From positions 91,186,009 to 91,250,008 of the forward strand of contig NC_088794.1 of the NCBI RefSeq assembly GCF_011386835.1: a stretch of 64,000 nucleotides of DNA, read 5' to 3'. Numbering within the stretch: position 1 is the stretch's first letter; the number at the start of each line of letters is the position of its first letter. Shown one piece after another: positions 51,318 through 63,080 of this stretch. The notes below the pieces were generated by a model. The model was not told where the DNA came from. It saw nothing but the letters and a program-made list of their open reading frames with translations, and did no database searches. The position numbers and the translations under genes are program-made. The DNA comes from Chrysemys picta bellii. Taxonomy: Eukaryota > Chordata > Testudines > Emydidae.

Positions 51318-51643
51318 CAGGGCCAGCCTTACGGGTGGGTGACAGCCTGGGGCACCGTGGTCAAGATGTAAGGAGAGGGGTTTGCCTGTTGTGTGAGGCC
51401 ACAGAACGGGAGCTTGGGACTGGGGAGGGGGAGATGGGAGAGGCAGCGGGGACCCAAGGGGGATGGAGCCTGGGGAGGAGAGGCAGTGTTTGGGTGGGGG
51501 TCAGGGGCAATGGGTGGGAGGGCTGGAGGAGGTAGCAGGAGTCTGGGGGGATGAGTGGGGAGGCAGCGGGGGTCAAGGTGATCGCGGGGGGGCACCAAAA
51601 TACAAGTTTGCCCAAGGTGCCATTTTCCCTAAGGCCTGCCCTG
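51318..51643. mobile_element. hAT-like MITE with CAGGGC termini
   Basis: Ends CAGGGCCAGCCTTA and TAAGGCCTGCCCTG are near-perfect inverses. The flanks ATTGGCAT and ATTGGTGA match at only 5 of 8. The interior is G-rich. Confidence 0.7.
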
Positions 51644-53170
51644 ATTGGTGATGACATCATTTGTTTGTAAAAGGGTTATTAATTGACCAGTTCTTTTTGT
51701 CAGACTCTACCTAATCATGCTGGAATATGCCAAAATGAGATGGTCATCACTAGGTCTGGCCCATTTGTAAGTATACTGAACACATGCTTATGAATACTTT
51801 GTTTTTACTGTATTGGGTGTAGTGACTGTTTATTTTTAGGCTGTTAGACATGTTTAAGGCAGCTGCATAAAATACCATTTGGCCTTTGGATTTAATAAAC
51901 TTGTGTTTGCTGATTTCCCATATAAATATTAATAATTCCAACCACAATGGCTGCAAGCTCCCTCAGACATTCCCACTTGGTTCCGGATGCCGAACACCCT
52001 GCTGCCCCCCCTATAACCTTAGGACATCCTCCTGCACTCACCTTTCTACCTAACTGCCTCTCCTTACACTTCCCAGAAGATACCATTGCACCCCCTTCCC
52101 TCCCATACTCAGCTGCCATAATTTGTGCAGCAACACATCCTACCCCCACCACTGCCTGGCACTATGTTGCCCAGAAAGTGAAATGTATGGTGTATACATA
52201 TGAATATTTTCAGTGTCATCCACCTCTTTGTACAGTTGACTGAAATCTCTTATGGCACTCTGTCATGGGGGTGATGGTGAATGGGAGGTTTTTGGTTTTC
52301 CTCATGCTTTGAAGCCTTATGTAAATAAGGCATAGCCTCATGGAATATCTCATTTTATTTGCAAGGAAGGTGATAGTACAAAACTCTTCAGTCTGTTTTA
52401 TTCTCAGTCAGGCAAGGATTCAAAAATTTGTAGGTCACAGCTATTCTCTCTCAGCTTGATGTCTGGGTGACCTTGTAGCTAGATCTTGAGACTTTGTCAT
52501 CTTCTCCATGTGTTGTTAGGATGGGTTTAAGGCATTTGTTTTATTTTTCTAAGGACCTATCAATACCCAGGAGGGAGTTAATGTAATTGTGGTCACTTTT
52601 AGAACTGATTTCCACTATTCCATATTTGATTTCCCTAACATGCTAATTTTGAGACAAATCCATAAGTGCACTTAATGTCAACATTTTTTCCTTTGCCCAG
52701 CCATCTGATATAAAACCAATTCTGCAGTGTATTGATCTTCTGACTGGTGATTAGGTGAAGCATGGAGGGAAGTGCTGCTGCTTTCAATGATTTGCTGATT
52801 TATTTTGTAAACTTTTCTAATATTGTGTTTTCTAATGTAAGTAATTGTGGCCAGGGCTGTGGATGGGAACCCTTCAGTGTGGAGTTTGAGTTCAAAATAA
52901 ATAAAATGTATAGCTGTACATGCAGCTGAACCTACAAAGGCTGCCTTGAATTTCACGAGATTGAAAAGTATCAAGGCAAACATACATATGTAGTGATATG
53001 GGAAATCAGCTACTCTCTGTTATACTTAGAAGTGATGATAGTGTATGCAAGGACCCAGTCATTGTCATCTTGCAGTGGCCCAATAATCCATCTACCATGG
53101 TATTCTGACTCCCAATATGATGATTGCATTAGCAATATGTATGTAAGCCCTATGGCCTGAAACTGTAGAG
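51644..53170 (+). other. Intergenic DNA with no recognised feature
   Basis: No delimited element or coding exon seen; the open frame at 51947-52243 has no support beyond its length. Confidence 0.45.
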
Positions 53171-53383
53171 CAGTGGTTCTCAAACTTTCTTTCACATAGC
53201 AAGCCTCTGAATGTGACCCCTCCTACCCCTTATAAATTAAAAACACTTTTTAATATTTTTAACACATTATAAATGCTGGAGGCAAAGTGGGGTTGGGGCG
53301 GAGGCTGACAGCTCGCGACCCCACCCCATGTAATAACCTAGCAACCCCCCGAGGGGTCCCGATCCCCAGTTTGAGAACCCCTG
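53171..53383. mobile_element. hAT-like MITE, TTCTCAAAC family
   Basis: Ends CAGTGGTTCTCAAACTTTC and CAGTTTGAGAACCCCTG are flanked by CTGTAGAG (53163-53170) and CTCTAGAG (53384-53391), 7 of 8. Confidence 0.88.
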
Positions 53384-53762
53384 CTCTAGAGCGCTTGGAG
53401 CTCATTACTGACACCTGTTGGTGAACAGGGAGAAGAATGACCCAGAGTTGCCTGAGAACTCCAGATGGGCAAAGGCTCCATAGGGTAGGGGGAGCAGGAG
53501 AACAACTGAAGGGGCCTGGCAGTTTGGGGCATTTTTGTTAAAATTCAGTTAAGTTTTGAGCTTGGGGTGCAATAAAATGCTATTCTCCCTGTTGGGAAAT
53601 GAAAGAACAATAGAACAGCACCAAATGTGCCTGGGGCAGGGGGTCGCCATGGCCAAGATCGCAGTCAGGAACAGTTGGGTTAGGGAGGCTGGACAGGGTG
53701 AAAAGGAGAGAAGAGTGGAGTACCTGGCTGGTGGTAAGGACTTTGTAGAGCGTCTTATACTC

Positions 53763-54089
53763 CAGGGGTTCTCAACCTTTTTCTTTTTGAGGCCCCCTCA
53801 GCATGCTATAAAAACTCCACGGCTTACCTGTGCCGCCACAACTGTTTTTTCTGCATATAAAACCCAGGGCCAGGGTTAGGGGGTAGCAAACAGGGCAGTT
53901 GCTCAGGGCCCCATGCCACAGGGGCCTTGCAAAGCTAAGTTGTTCAGGCTTTGGCTTCCACCCAGGTGGTGGGGCTTCAGTTTTCTGCCCTGGGCCCCAG
54001 CAAGTCTAATGCCAGCCCTGCTTGGCAGACCCCCTGAAACCTGAGAAAGGCCCCCCAGGGGGCCCCAGACCTCTGATTGAGAACTACTT
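53763..54089. mobile_element. hAT-like element, TTCTCAACC family, composite
   Basis: Ends CAGGGGTTCTCAACC and GATTGAGAACTACTT are flanked by TTATACTC (53755-53762) and TTATACAC (54090-54097), 7 of 8. Inside, CAGGGCCAGGGTTAG ... CTAATGCCAGCCCTG looks like another terminal-repeat unit, without its own visible duplication. Confidence 0.8.
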
Positions 54090-54461
54090 TTATACACCAC
54101 AGCTCCTTCTGCAAATCAGCAATGAGCTGAGGCAGCATACAGAATACAGAGCTGAGGTAGCTTCAAGGTGGCGGGCTAAGGCAGCAGACAGTGCAGAGGC
54201 AGTGCTGAGACAGGTAACAGCACTGAGGTGGCTTGGGCTGAAGCCAGACAGCGCAACAGCTAAGGGACTCAGGTGTGGGCCTCCCTATCCAGCAATCAAA
54301 GCTGAAATCACTTTACCTGGGTCAGGTGGTAGAGTTCTTGGCACTGCACTGACAATACTTCCCTTAGAGGCTGGAGAAGGACCTGCCTGAATTTTGGACT
54401 GCCTGTCCTGGACAACAAACTGTGAGTGAGGGGGTGGGGAGAAGGAGAGAAGTGGCTAGAA

Positions 54462-54845
54462 TAGTGGTTCTCAACCAGGCATCTTCAAGGGGGTACATTA
54501 ACTCATCTAGATATTTGACTAGTTTTACAACAGGCTAGATAAAAAGCACTAGCAAAGTCAGCACAAACTAAAATTTCATACAGACAATGACTTGTTTAAA
54601 CTTCTCTATATACTATACTCTGAAATGTAAGTACAATATTTATATTCTAAATGATTTATTTTATAATTATGAGATGGTAAAAATGAGACTAAGCAATTTT
54701 TCAGTCAGTGTGCTGTGACACTTCTGTATTTTTATGTCTGATTTTGAAAGCAAGTAGTTTTTAGGTGAGGTGAAACTTGGGGGTACGCAAGACAAATCAG
54801 ACTCCTGAAAGTGGTACAGTAGTCTGGAAAGGTTGAGAGTCACTG
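54462..54845. mobile_element. hAT-like MITE, same family as 13380
   Basis: Ends TAGTGGTTCTCAACCAG and GTTGAGAGTCACTG are flanked by perfect 8-bp duplications GGCTAGAA (54454-54461 and 54846-54853). The AT-rich interior matches the inverse of 13380-13755. Confidence 0.9.
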
Positions 54846-55298
54846 GGCTAGAAGGTGTTAGCCACTCACAGCTGTAAGAGGAGGTTAAGACTTTTGCTCA
54901 GACACCCTGCAGAACATGGTTGATTTGTTAATAGCTGGCTTTCCCAAGTTCATTCTGTGTCTCCTTTTCCCCACCCCTAATAAAAAGATTTTGTTTTAAA
55001 CCCCTGGACTTAATGCTTGCAGATTGGGAATTATTGCCTGTCATGGAGACCCAGGGGAGGTAATTTAGCTTCCCAGTTTTTTGGGGGGGGTTGTTTTCTG
55101 GTGTTTGTTTTCAATAGAAACCTCTAGAAAACTGTACCTGGCATGTTTTTGCTGCTGACAACACCTGACTTGACAGAAGGGTTACATATACAAAATCCAA
55201 CTGGAAGGAAGTGGAAGGCATAAACCACTCATCCTAACTATGGAATACAGTGCTGCTACTTTTAAGAATTAAGGTTGTATGGGTGTCACCTTGGTGAC

Positions 55299-55517
55299 CA
55301 GGGCCAGCTCCAGGCACCAGCTTGTCAAGCAGGTGCTTGGGGCGGCCACTCCGGAGAGGGGCAGCACGTCCAGCTATTCAGCGGCAATTTGGTGGGCGGT
55401 CCCTCACTTCCGCTCGGAGTGAAGGACCTCCCGCTGAATTGCTGCCGCAGATCGCGATCGCAGCTTTTTTTTTTTTGCGCGCTGCTTGGAGCAGCAAAAA
55501 CCCTGGAGCCGGCCCTG
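55299..55517. mobile_element. hAT-like MITE with CAGGGC termini
   Basis: Ends CAGGGCCAGCTCCAGG and CTGGAGCCGGCCCTG are flanked by TTGGTGAC (55291-55298) and CTGGTGAC (55518-55525), 7 of 8. Confidence 0.88.
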
Positions 55518-56572
55518 CTGGTGACTTGGTTGATTACTGTTGTTTCTTGTGGTAGATAAGGGGGGTGAGTAGATGAGTAAGAAGGAAATGTGTGTGGATA
55601 TATGGCTTTACTCCATATTTCCCAGGTTTTGTGTTTTGAGTTGGGTTGTGTTTGGCTTTAACATCCACTGTCATTAATGGGCTTTTTTTGTTTGGTTGGT
55701 TGTTTGCAAATTTAAATGTCTATTCTCAAGTTGCGCTCCCTGCAGTGTGGAGGAATTCCTGGAGGCAGTGTGAGGGAGCACATTGACTTATCCCATGGGT
55801 GTCTCCTGTGCTCCTTTGGAAGAGCCCAGAAACTAAAATGCCCAGGGTACAGTCACTCTAATGGAGATAAAAGGCCTTTGTGTCACCCTCTTCCAAGCAC
55901 CCCTTAGCTCGACATACAGGTACATGTTAGGTGAGCTTGTGTGCCGCCCCCCCGCCCCATTGCCTTTGGGGCTGAAAAGGTAGTATGGCTGAGTGTACTG
56001 CTGCAGCCAGTAGTGGCAGTTCCCAACCAGTACGGAAAACCCCAAGAAGTCCCTTCCCTCAGCCTATGCTATTCCCCTATTCCCTGTAATTTTCTTGCTC
56101 CCCTTCTCCTGCCTCTCCACTAGTGTTGCCCATCTGTTGACATCTCTTTCTCAAACGTGCACTCTCCTGTGTGGCAGGGGTTGGTGGTCATTTAGGAGTT
56201 GGGGTCTTTGGATATAATGTGTCTAGAGCAGCCAATGAGTGGCTTAACTCAAGCCTTCTGATTTAGTCTGACCTTGATGTGACTAGACTAGCAGCCACTG
56301 GTTGTACGCTAGCCCCTTCTTTAATAATGAGATGGAAGCACTTTTTTGTACCAGTCCTCTCCCCAGAGCACTTGGGGATTAGGCACGACTGAAAAACAGT
56401 CTCAAAAATGCTTTGGACCATGCAATTGTTAACCTTTCCTCATCAACCAATCCTTGCAGCCCACTGATCATTTATGTTGCTCTTCTCTGAACACCCTCCA
56501 ATTTGTCAGTCCCCTTCAGATAGTGAGATACCTAGAACTAAACACCAGGTCCCTGGAGCGGTTGTACTAGAG

Positions 56573-56889
56573 CAGGGGTTCTCAAACTTCATTGCACCAT
56601 GACCCCCTTCTGATAACAAAAATTACTACATGATCCCAGGAGGGGGGATCCAAGCCTGAGCCAGCCCAAGCCCCACTGCCCCAGGGTAGGGAGGCCCAAA
56701 GCTAAAGCCCAAGGGGGTCTGTAACCTGAGCCTCAATGCCCCGGGCTGAAGTCCTCGGTCTTTGGTCCCGGGCGGTGGGGCTTGGGCTCTGGCCCTAGGT
56801 CCCAGCAAGTCTAAGCCAGTCCTGGTGACCCCATTAAAATGGGGGTGCGACCCACTTTGGGATCCCGACCCATAGTTTGAGAATTGCTG
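56573..56889. mobile_element. hAT-like MITE, TTCTCAAACTT family copy 2
   Basis: Ends CAGGGGTTCTCAAACTT and AGTTTGAGAATTGCTG are flanked by perfect 8-bp duplications TACTAGAG (56565-56572 and 56890-56897). The sequence is clearly homologous to 10744-11043. Confidence 0.92.
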
Positions 56890-57031
56890 TACTAGAGCTT
56901 TAAAAGGAATGAGATTAATCTTGCTGATTCATGACATGAAGCCTGTAAGTGATGCAGCTCAGCACTGCTTGATTATTTTCCTCTGCCATACTGAATCCCA
57001 AACTCCTGTTGAAGTTGTGCTGTCCCATACC

Positions 57032-57333
57032 CGGGGGCGGCTCCAGGCACCAGTGCAGCAAGCACCTGCCTGGGGAGGCAAGCCATGGGAGGTGGCCTGC
57101 TGGTTGTTGTGAGGGCGGCCGTCAGGCTGCCTTCGGCGGCATGCCTGTGGGAGGTCCGCCGGTCCCGGGGCTTCCGCGGTAATTCGGCGGCGGGAACGCT
57201 GAAGGCGCGGCAGCGGCGGACCTCCCTCAGGCATGCCGCCGAATCCGCGTGGCCAGCAGACCGCTCCAGGCGTGCTGCCAAAAGCTGCCTGACTGCCGTG
57301 CTTGGGGCGGCAATAACCATAGAGCCGCCCCTG
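57032..57333. mobile_element. hAT-like MITE, GGGGCGGCTC termini
   Basis: Ends CGGGGGCGGCTCCAGG and ATAGAGCCGCCCCTG are flanked by perfect 8-bp duplications CCCATACC (57024-57031 and 57334-57341). The GC-rich interior has internal inverted blocks built on GGCATGCC and GGAGGTCCGCC. Confidence 0.9.
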
Positions 57334-57699
57334 CCCATACCATTCCCCCACATGTTCTTTTCTGCACTGCTGCTAGTCAGTTCTCTCCCCCACTGAATAG
57401 TTGTGGTTTGAATTATTTCCCCCCAGGTACATTAGCCTGCATTTTTCTAAGAAGAATTTCCTTTTGTTGTGTTTTGCCCATGTCTCCAATTCCTCTCTAA
57501 GGGCCCGATTCAATACCTATTGAAGTCATGCCCGAAGTCCCATTGCATTATTTCTCTACCCTCTAGCGTATTTGTAGTTCCCTCCCAGTTTGGTATTGCC
57601 TGTGAGTTTCATGAACACACAGTTCACTTTTTCTTCCAGATCATCAGTGAAAACACAGAATAAGACCAGAACTAAACGTGATTCCTGCTTTTTTCCATT

Positions 57700-57740
57700 A
57701 GAAATACACACACATGCACGCATGCGCGCACACACACACC
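57700..57740. repeat. CA/GCA-type simple repeat
   Basis: An imperfect ACAC/GCAC run, CACACACATGCACGCATGCG, continues as CACACACACACC. Confidence 0.85.
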
Positions 57741-58885
57741 AATTTAATGTTACCATGGTCTTTCAGGAAGTTTTCAGTTCTCAAAACAGTGTCTGTATCC
57801 AAGTCAGTTTGAATGAGTTTTGAGAGTAAGATTGTGAGAGACAGCGTGTCACATGTTGTACTAAAGTCCAACTAAATTACCTCTCTACTGCCTTCTCTAT
57901 GCATTGGTGTTGTAATTCTGTCTGCATTAAATTGTGTAGGGCTGCCGTGTGTACGTCTCAGTGCTGGCAGGGATAGTTCCTCACTAATGAAGACCTGCAG
58001 TTTTGTAATGCTGTTACATGTTCCAGCCTATTCCATTGCCATGCATGTCACGTGGGGTCTGGGCTGGAAGCCAGTGCAAATGTTTCTACAAGGACTTTAG
58101 GACATATATTTTAATTATGTTTATACTCCCCCACCCTCCTTGCCTTTTGTACATAGTTTTCCCTCTAGCCTTTACAAAGTGCTCCGGTCCACCTGTCAGT
58201 GCTAGTTTCTTGTATGACTGGCCCCTTTAACCTCCTGTCGTGAGAAGTTCCAAGGCTCTGGCTTGAAATACCAATACTGAACACAGTCAGGCCCTGGCAC
58301 GATTCCATCACTGTCTTCAGCTTAAGCTGGCTTGGAAGGAGAGGAGCCACTCCCTGCGTGAGGCAGCTTTATTGTCTCTGCATAGTCAGAGCTCGGGGGA
58401 GGGGGAATGACTGCAGAATGAACACCTAAAACTTCCCAAGATTAGAGAGAGAATGTCCTGATCTGAGGCCAATGGATGGAGGGAGAAGGTCTCTGTGGGA
58501 ACGATGGGTGCACACGGCCTGTCTCTTTCTAACTCAGGCTGGCATTTAACACGAACGGTAATGCCACAGAGACGATTTAAGGCTCCCTCTTAAGCAGACC
58601 AGTTGTCACTAAGGATACAAAATAAAATACAATACAAACTAAAAGTTGTGTACCAGAGCATAACTCGGCTGGGGTTGGGTATGATGGAAACAGTGTCTCT
58701 GTCTCGGCACACGTGCTCTGTTGGGTGAATGGGATTGTGCATGTCTGTGTGTGTAGATCACGTGTGACTAGAATGGGTGTGTACAGGCATGGACTGGAGT
58801 TATGTTACCAATCTTACAGGGGCTGCTTTTTGTCCTTACTTTGCAAAAGGTATCTTTGAGCCTGTCTCCTAGTTTCTGTGTAGAC

Positions 58886-59008
58886 TAGGGTGACCAGACA
58901 GCAAGTGTGAAAAATCGGAATGGGGGTGGGGGGTAATAGGAGCCTATATAAGAAAAAGACCCAAAAATCGGGACTGTCCCTATAAAATCGGGACATCTGG
59001 TCACCCTA
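58886..59008. mobile_element. TAGGGTGACC-type MITE, copy 3 (opposite orientation)
   Basis: Ends TAGGGTGACCAGACAGC and GACATCTGGTCACCCTA are flanked by perfect GTGTAGAC duplications, again followed by T. It is the inverse of the copies at 3140 and 21684. Confidence 0.9.
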
Positions 59009-59988
59009 GTGTAGACTTTGACCAGACGTCCAGTATTAACCTACAGTGAGTTTCCTTCCTGTGGAATTGTATGTGACATCCCTGTTCTCAGGGTTAATGT
59101 CATTACACTGAATCCCAAGCAAATGAATTATCCTTATTATTTGGGCAAGTTTATTATTAAATTAACAGAATTTCCAGGGAAGTACCCATCACCCACCCAC
59201 ATCACCAAAGAGTGGGCAAAGCGCTCACAGGCTCCAGTGACTGATGGCATCAGCTCATTGCCTAGGGGAATCTGAGCAGTGTATGGGAAGATTGTTTTTG
59301 TGTCATTTGTGTGACTGGCATCATTGGCAAAGCTGAGGTAGCAGGGGGTGGGGGGTGGGATCAGTAGGAGATTAGGTTTAAGCTTCAGGATGGTGTGGAG
59401 GTGAGCAGGGTATTTTGTGCAAGAGTGAGAAGTTTAAACTTGATTCACTAGCTCCCCCTTACCCAGAGCAGAAATAGCTTGAATCTCCTCTTGCCTACGT
59501 GTGTTTTAAACCACTGTATGGCTCACTTCATTGGAGCTACTCCTGATTGACACTGGTGTCTGTCTTCAGGGTTGTTGTAGCCATGTTGGCCCCAGGATAT
59601 GAGAGAGACAAGAAAGATAAGGTAATACCTTTTTTGGACCAACTTCTGCCAGTGGAAGGTGTGACGGGTGAGGCAGGCCATGCTCTTAGCAGGAGCTGAG
59701 GAGGGTGCTGACTTGCAGGAGGTTCAGCTGAGCAATAAGTGCAGTTAGTCTATGTGAGTGATGAGCACTGCAGAGAGCCCCTGTGTGAATCTCCATGGTG
59801 AGTGATGGGCGAGTCTGAGAGGCTGCATAGAGGGAGTGTTATTGGGCCTTTTTCTACACAGCACATATGTTACTGTTGTCAGCCCTTCAGCAGATTTCTA
59901 CAGTGCAGTGAAAATAAGTAGATTAACACAGCAAAGAAGATTAGAGATGCTTTGGGGAAAGGAAAGGGGGAGGATGAGCAGAGGAGAG
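59009..59988 (+). other. Intergenic DNA before the coiled-coil ORF
   Basis: It contains a short repeat-like piece at about 59563-59665 (GGGTTGTTGTAGCCATGTTG, GATAAGGTAATACC) similar in style to reptile SINE fragments. Nothing else is identifiable. Confidence 0.45.
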
Positions 59989-59997
59989 TATAAAAAG
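59989..59997 (+). promoter_or_regulatory. TATA box upstream of the coiled-coil ORF
   Basis: TATAAAAAG lies in a purine-rich stretch 112 bases before the chosen ATG. A start site 25-30 bases downstream (about 60020-60027) would give an untranslated leader of roughly 80-90 bases. Supported by motif and position only. Confidence 0.45.
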
Positions 59998-60108
59998 AGA
60001 CAGCAGGCGTGTGAGTGCCAGGCTTCCTGGTGTGTGTTACTCAGGGTACCTGTCTTTGGCCCCTTCGGTTTCGGGATAGGCCAGCTGAACGGAACTGTAC
60101 CAGGCACG

Positions 60109-60381
60109 ATGTCGAAGGAGAAACTGGAGTCGCTGGTAAAAAACATGGAGATCATGCTGTCTGAGGTGGAGCAGCTGAAGATCCACTGCACTAAGCAGAC
60201 AGAGGAGGTGAACCAGGTGGTGCAGGAGTTGCGCCGGGAGAACAAGGATCTGATGCAGAAGTACGAGCGCATCTGCCAGGATCTGAAGGAAGCCAAGGAG
60301 ACCATTGCCCAGCTTCAGGATACAAAGTTTGCCTTTGAAGCGAAGGAACGGCAAGCACAGAAGCTCAACAGACAGCTGTGA
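60109..60381 (+). CDS. Unrecognised 90-residue coiled-coil protein
   Basis: The frame starts MSKEKLESLVKNMEIMLSEV and stops with TGA after KLNRQL. Almost the whole length reads as a charged, heptad-like coiled coil (regular Leu/Val/Ile/Met with Glu, Lys, Gln), with two Cys (HCTK, RICQD) and no signal peptide or membrane segment. The start was chosen for the A at -3 and because the coiled-coil character begins there; the frame is open further upstream (Met at 59836), but that part is unlike coding sequence and crosses a TATA box. Third positions are rich in G/C, unlike the surrounding DNA, and nothing interrupts the frame. It is unlikely to be a repeat, since no similar stretch occurs in the window. 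It could be a small intronless gene, a last exon, or a retrocopy of a coiled-coil domain. I do not recognise the family and assign no function. Confidence 0.65.
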   Translation: MSKEKLESLVKNMEIMLSEVEQLKIHCTKQTEEVNQVVQELRRENKDLMQKYERICQDLKEAKETIAQLQDTKFAFEAKERQAQKLNRQL

Positions 60382-61799
60382 AGCAATACAAAGGAGACGC
60401 ATGAGATTTCCCAAGCAGACCTAAAACCAAACCAAAACCTTCTACCACTGGAACCGGAAAACACTGGGCTACGTTCTCCCCAGACGAAAGGGACATGGCG
60501 GGAAAAAGTCACCTATTTGTGGGGGTGAGATCTCAGAAAGAGAAGTGCAGCTTGGATTCTTTCCTATGGGGGCTCCTTAGTAATGATTGCATATTTTATC
60601 ATTCTGGGAGAAGATCCCTGACCCCTATCCTGGATCATAGAGATCTAAATCATAGTTGTCGTGGGGACCACCAAAACCTGAGCATGGCACCATCACATCT
60701 GCCATGGAGTTCACACAGAGACAGAGCTGGGGGAAAGGAACTGGACCCACCTTGAGTTTGCTGGAGGGGACTGGACTGTGTGAATGCATAGAGGAAAGAG
60801 AGACAGCTCATCTTCTCATCACTCCACTTTGTTGCAGTGTATGCAGACTTTTCTGTGCTGGCATTAGGCTTCAATACAGTCAAGGCTTTCGCTTGAGGTA
60901 TAAACTTTCTTACTGCCTGACTGAAATACGCTTGCAGAGGTGGCATTGTCTCAGCCTCACGGTTCCAAGCACAGGCTACTAAAGGCATGACTGGCCAGAG
61001 GATATTAATGCTATTACAGTCATTCTTGTCCTTTTCCCATTCCAAGCTGAAATGTAAAACTTTCAGGGATTTCTGTCTAAACTTCTATTTGTGTAGTCAG
61101 CTCATGATGATTTGGAGAGTTTGGTGTGTTAGAATTAAATCTTGGCTGACTTAAACACTTTTTAACTGAAGGGCTATGTTTTGACACCAGATTTACATTT
61201 ATTAAGTCTCAGTAACTGTATATTAATGGACCAGGAATTAAAGGAAGAAAATAGAGGAGGAGGGGAGGTGGAAAGTACTGTCAGGAGACTGTTTTGCTTT
61301 CATTGTCTTTCTTATACTGTCTGTCTTGTCACCAGCACTGCAGTGGATGTTCAGTGCTGAATGTAGCTAAGAACAGGTGACTTTTGACCGTACCGTGAAT
61401 AGCGGGAGGGGTAGAAGGTGGGAGTGTGCGTGGGAGAGGCTGGTTAGAGGAAACAGCCTCAGAGCTTAAACAGAATAGTTGGAGTGGTTCCAGGAGGATC
61501 TTTCTTCACATCAACTGTGCTATGATCGGCTTCCTTTTATCCTTCAAAACTTCTCTTTATTATTCTTTTGCAGCAAACTCAAACACACAGTGAGGGCCAA
61601 AGGGCAGGCGGAGAGTGGAAATTGAAAGGGAACACTAATTCTAAAACCCTCAACATCAAATCGTCACCTTTCATAGCCAGTGTGCAGCTGTTGGGTGTGT
61701 TTGTTTTTCCCAGACAATTAACTATCCTGTAAAATATTATAATCTTTGCTTTTGAAGGAATCGGTGTCACTTTTTGATCAACAGAACAAGCCCCTAGAG
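60382..61799 (+). other. DNA downstream of the coiled-coil ORF, possible 3'UTR
   Basis: No further coding exon or delimited repeat. ATTAAA-type motifs near 61135 and 61236 could serve as weak poly(A) signals for the upstream ORF; no AATAAA was seen before 61600. Confidence 0.35.
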
Positions 61800-61958
61800 C
61801 ACTGGTTCTTAACCCATGGCCCAATCAGCACACAGCTGCAGCCCATGTGACATCCTCAGAGCAGTACAGATAGTGTATATAGTGTGTGGATGCAGCCCAC
61901 ATAACACATAGAGAGCTACATATGTGGCTCACAATGGAAAATAGGTTGAGAGCCACTG
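61800..61958. mobile_element. hAT-like MITE, TTCTTAACC family
   Basis: Ends CACTGGTTCTTAACCC and GGTTGAGAGCCACTG are flanked by CCCTAGAG (61792-61799) and ATCTAGAG (61959-61966), 6 of 8. Confidence 0.8.
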
Positions 61959-62230
61959 ATCTAGAGGCTCAGGACAATGGCTAATGCTGGGAGTCCTTAG
62001 AACCTGTGTCTGAAGAGAGAGGTTGAGTTGCTTGGTTGGCTGCTTTGACTTCCCAGTGAAAACCCTGTGTTGAAAGATGCAAAACCCCTCTAACACAGAG
62101 ATTTTCAAAATGTGGGGGGTCCAGAGGAATTTTTTGGGGGAGAGGGAGCGGCGATGCCAGGGGGCTTGGGCCAGCCCCATGCAGGGGAGCTCTGGTGGGG
62201 GGAATATCCTCTACCCTCTCTCACCTAAGT

Positions 62231-62978
62231 TAGGGTTACCATATCTCATAAATAAAAAAAGAGGACCCTCCAAGGGCCATGGCCCCGCCCATTTCCCCAC
62301 CCCTAGCCCCGCCCAACTCCGCCCCTTCCCCCACCCTAACTCCGCCCCCTCCTCCCTCCCACTCCCAGCCAGGGGGAAAGGGTTGCCCCAGTGCTACCAG
62401 CTTCACGGTTTGCTGGGCAGCCCCCAGACCCTGCGCCCCCGGCCGGCGCTTCCCCAGCGCAGCTGGAGCCTGGGAGGGGAAGCGCCCAGCCGGGGGCGCA
62501 GGGTCTGGAGGCTGCCCAGCAAACCGTGAAGCTGGTAGCGCTCGGGCTTTGGGCAGCCCCTATGCCTCCGGACCCTGCGCCCCCAGCCGGGCACTTCCCC
62601 TCCGGGGCTCCGGCAGCTCTGCGTATCTTACACTGTATAAGTTACACAGAGCCGAAGAGGAGCAGAGCCCCCGCAGCTGGAGGCTCTGCTCCTCTTAGGC
62701 TCTAAGAGCCGGGCTGCCCCAGCGCTACCGGCTTCGGGCAGCCCCCGTGCCTCCGGACCCTGCGCCGCCGGAGCCCGGGAGGGGAAGTGCCCGGCTGGGG
62801 GCACAGGGTCCGGAGGCAAGGGGGCTGCCCGAAGCCGGTAGCGTTCAGGCAGCCCGGCTCTTAAACAGAGCCGCCATTTTCCCGGACATGTTCGGCTTTT
62901 TGGCAATTCCCCCCGGACGGGGGTTTGACTGCCGAAAAGCCGGACATGTCCGGGAAAAAGAGGACGTATGGTAACCCT
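62231..62978 (+). mobile_element. GC-rich hAT-like element, AGGGTTACC termini, copy A
   Basis: It begins TAGGGTTACCATATCTCA and ends GGACGTATGGTAACCCT, flanked by perfect ACCTAAGT (62223-62230 and 62979-62986). The interior is CG-rich and built from repeated, mutually inverted blocks (GCAGCCCCC, CCTCCGGACCCTGCG, CGGGAGGGGAAG, GCTCTTAAACAGAGCC-like), which give long but spurious frames on both strands. Confidence 0.85.
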
Positions 62979-63080
62979 ACCTAAGTGGGCCACCTAGCCT
63001 GTGGGTCAGTGTCAATGCTTCTGCACCCGTGCTAGCTCCATCCCCAGAGACTGTCACACACAGTCTCCCACCCTGAAAAC

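Larger units (their letters stand above)
56430..57960 (-). mobile_element. Antisense CR1-type LINE relic split by two hAT-like MITEs
   Basis: Pieces such as TTATGTTGCTCTTCTCTGAA with CACCCTCCAATTTGTC (near 56470-56510), GGTATTGCCTGTGAGTTTCA (near 57593) and TTGTACTAAAGTCCAACTAA (near 57856) follow the antisense order of CR1-type LINEs. The elements at 56573-56889 and 57032-57333 interrupt it. The ends and exact subfamily are uncertain. Confidence 0.6.

Noticed and set aside
59836..60108. Upstream extension of the coiled-coil ORF to the Met at 59836
   Set aside because: The extension crosses the TATA box and lacks coding-like composition; the Met at 60109 has a better context.
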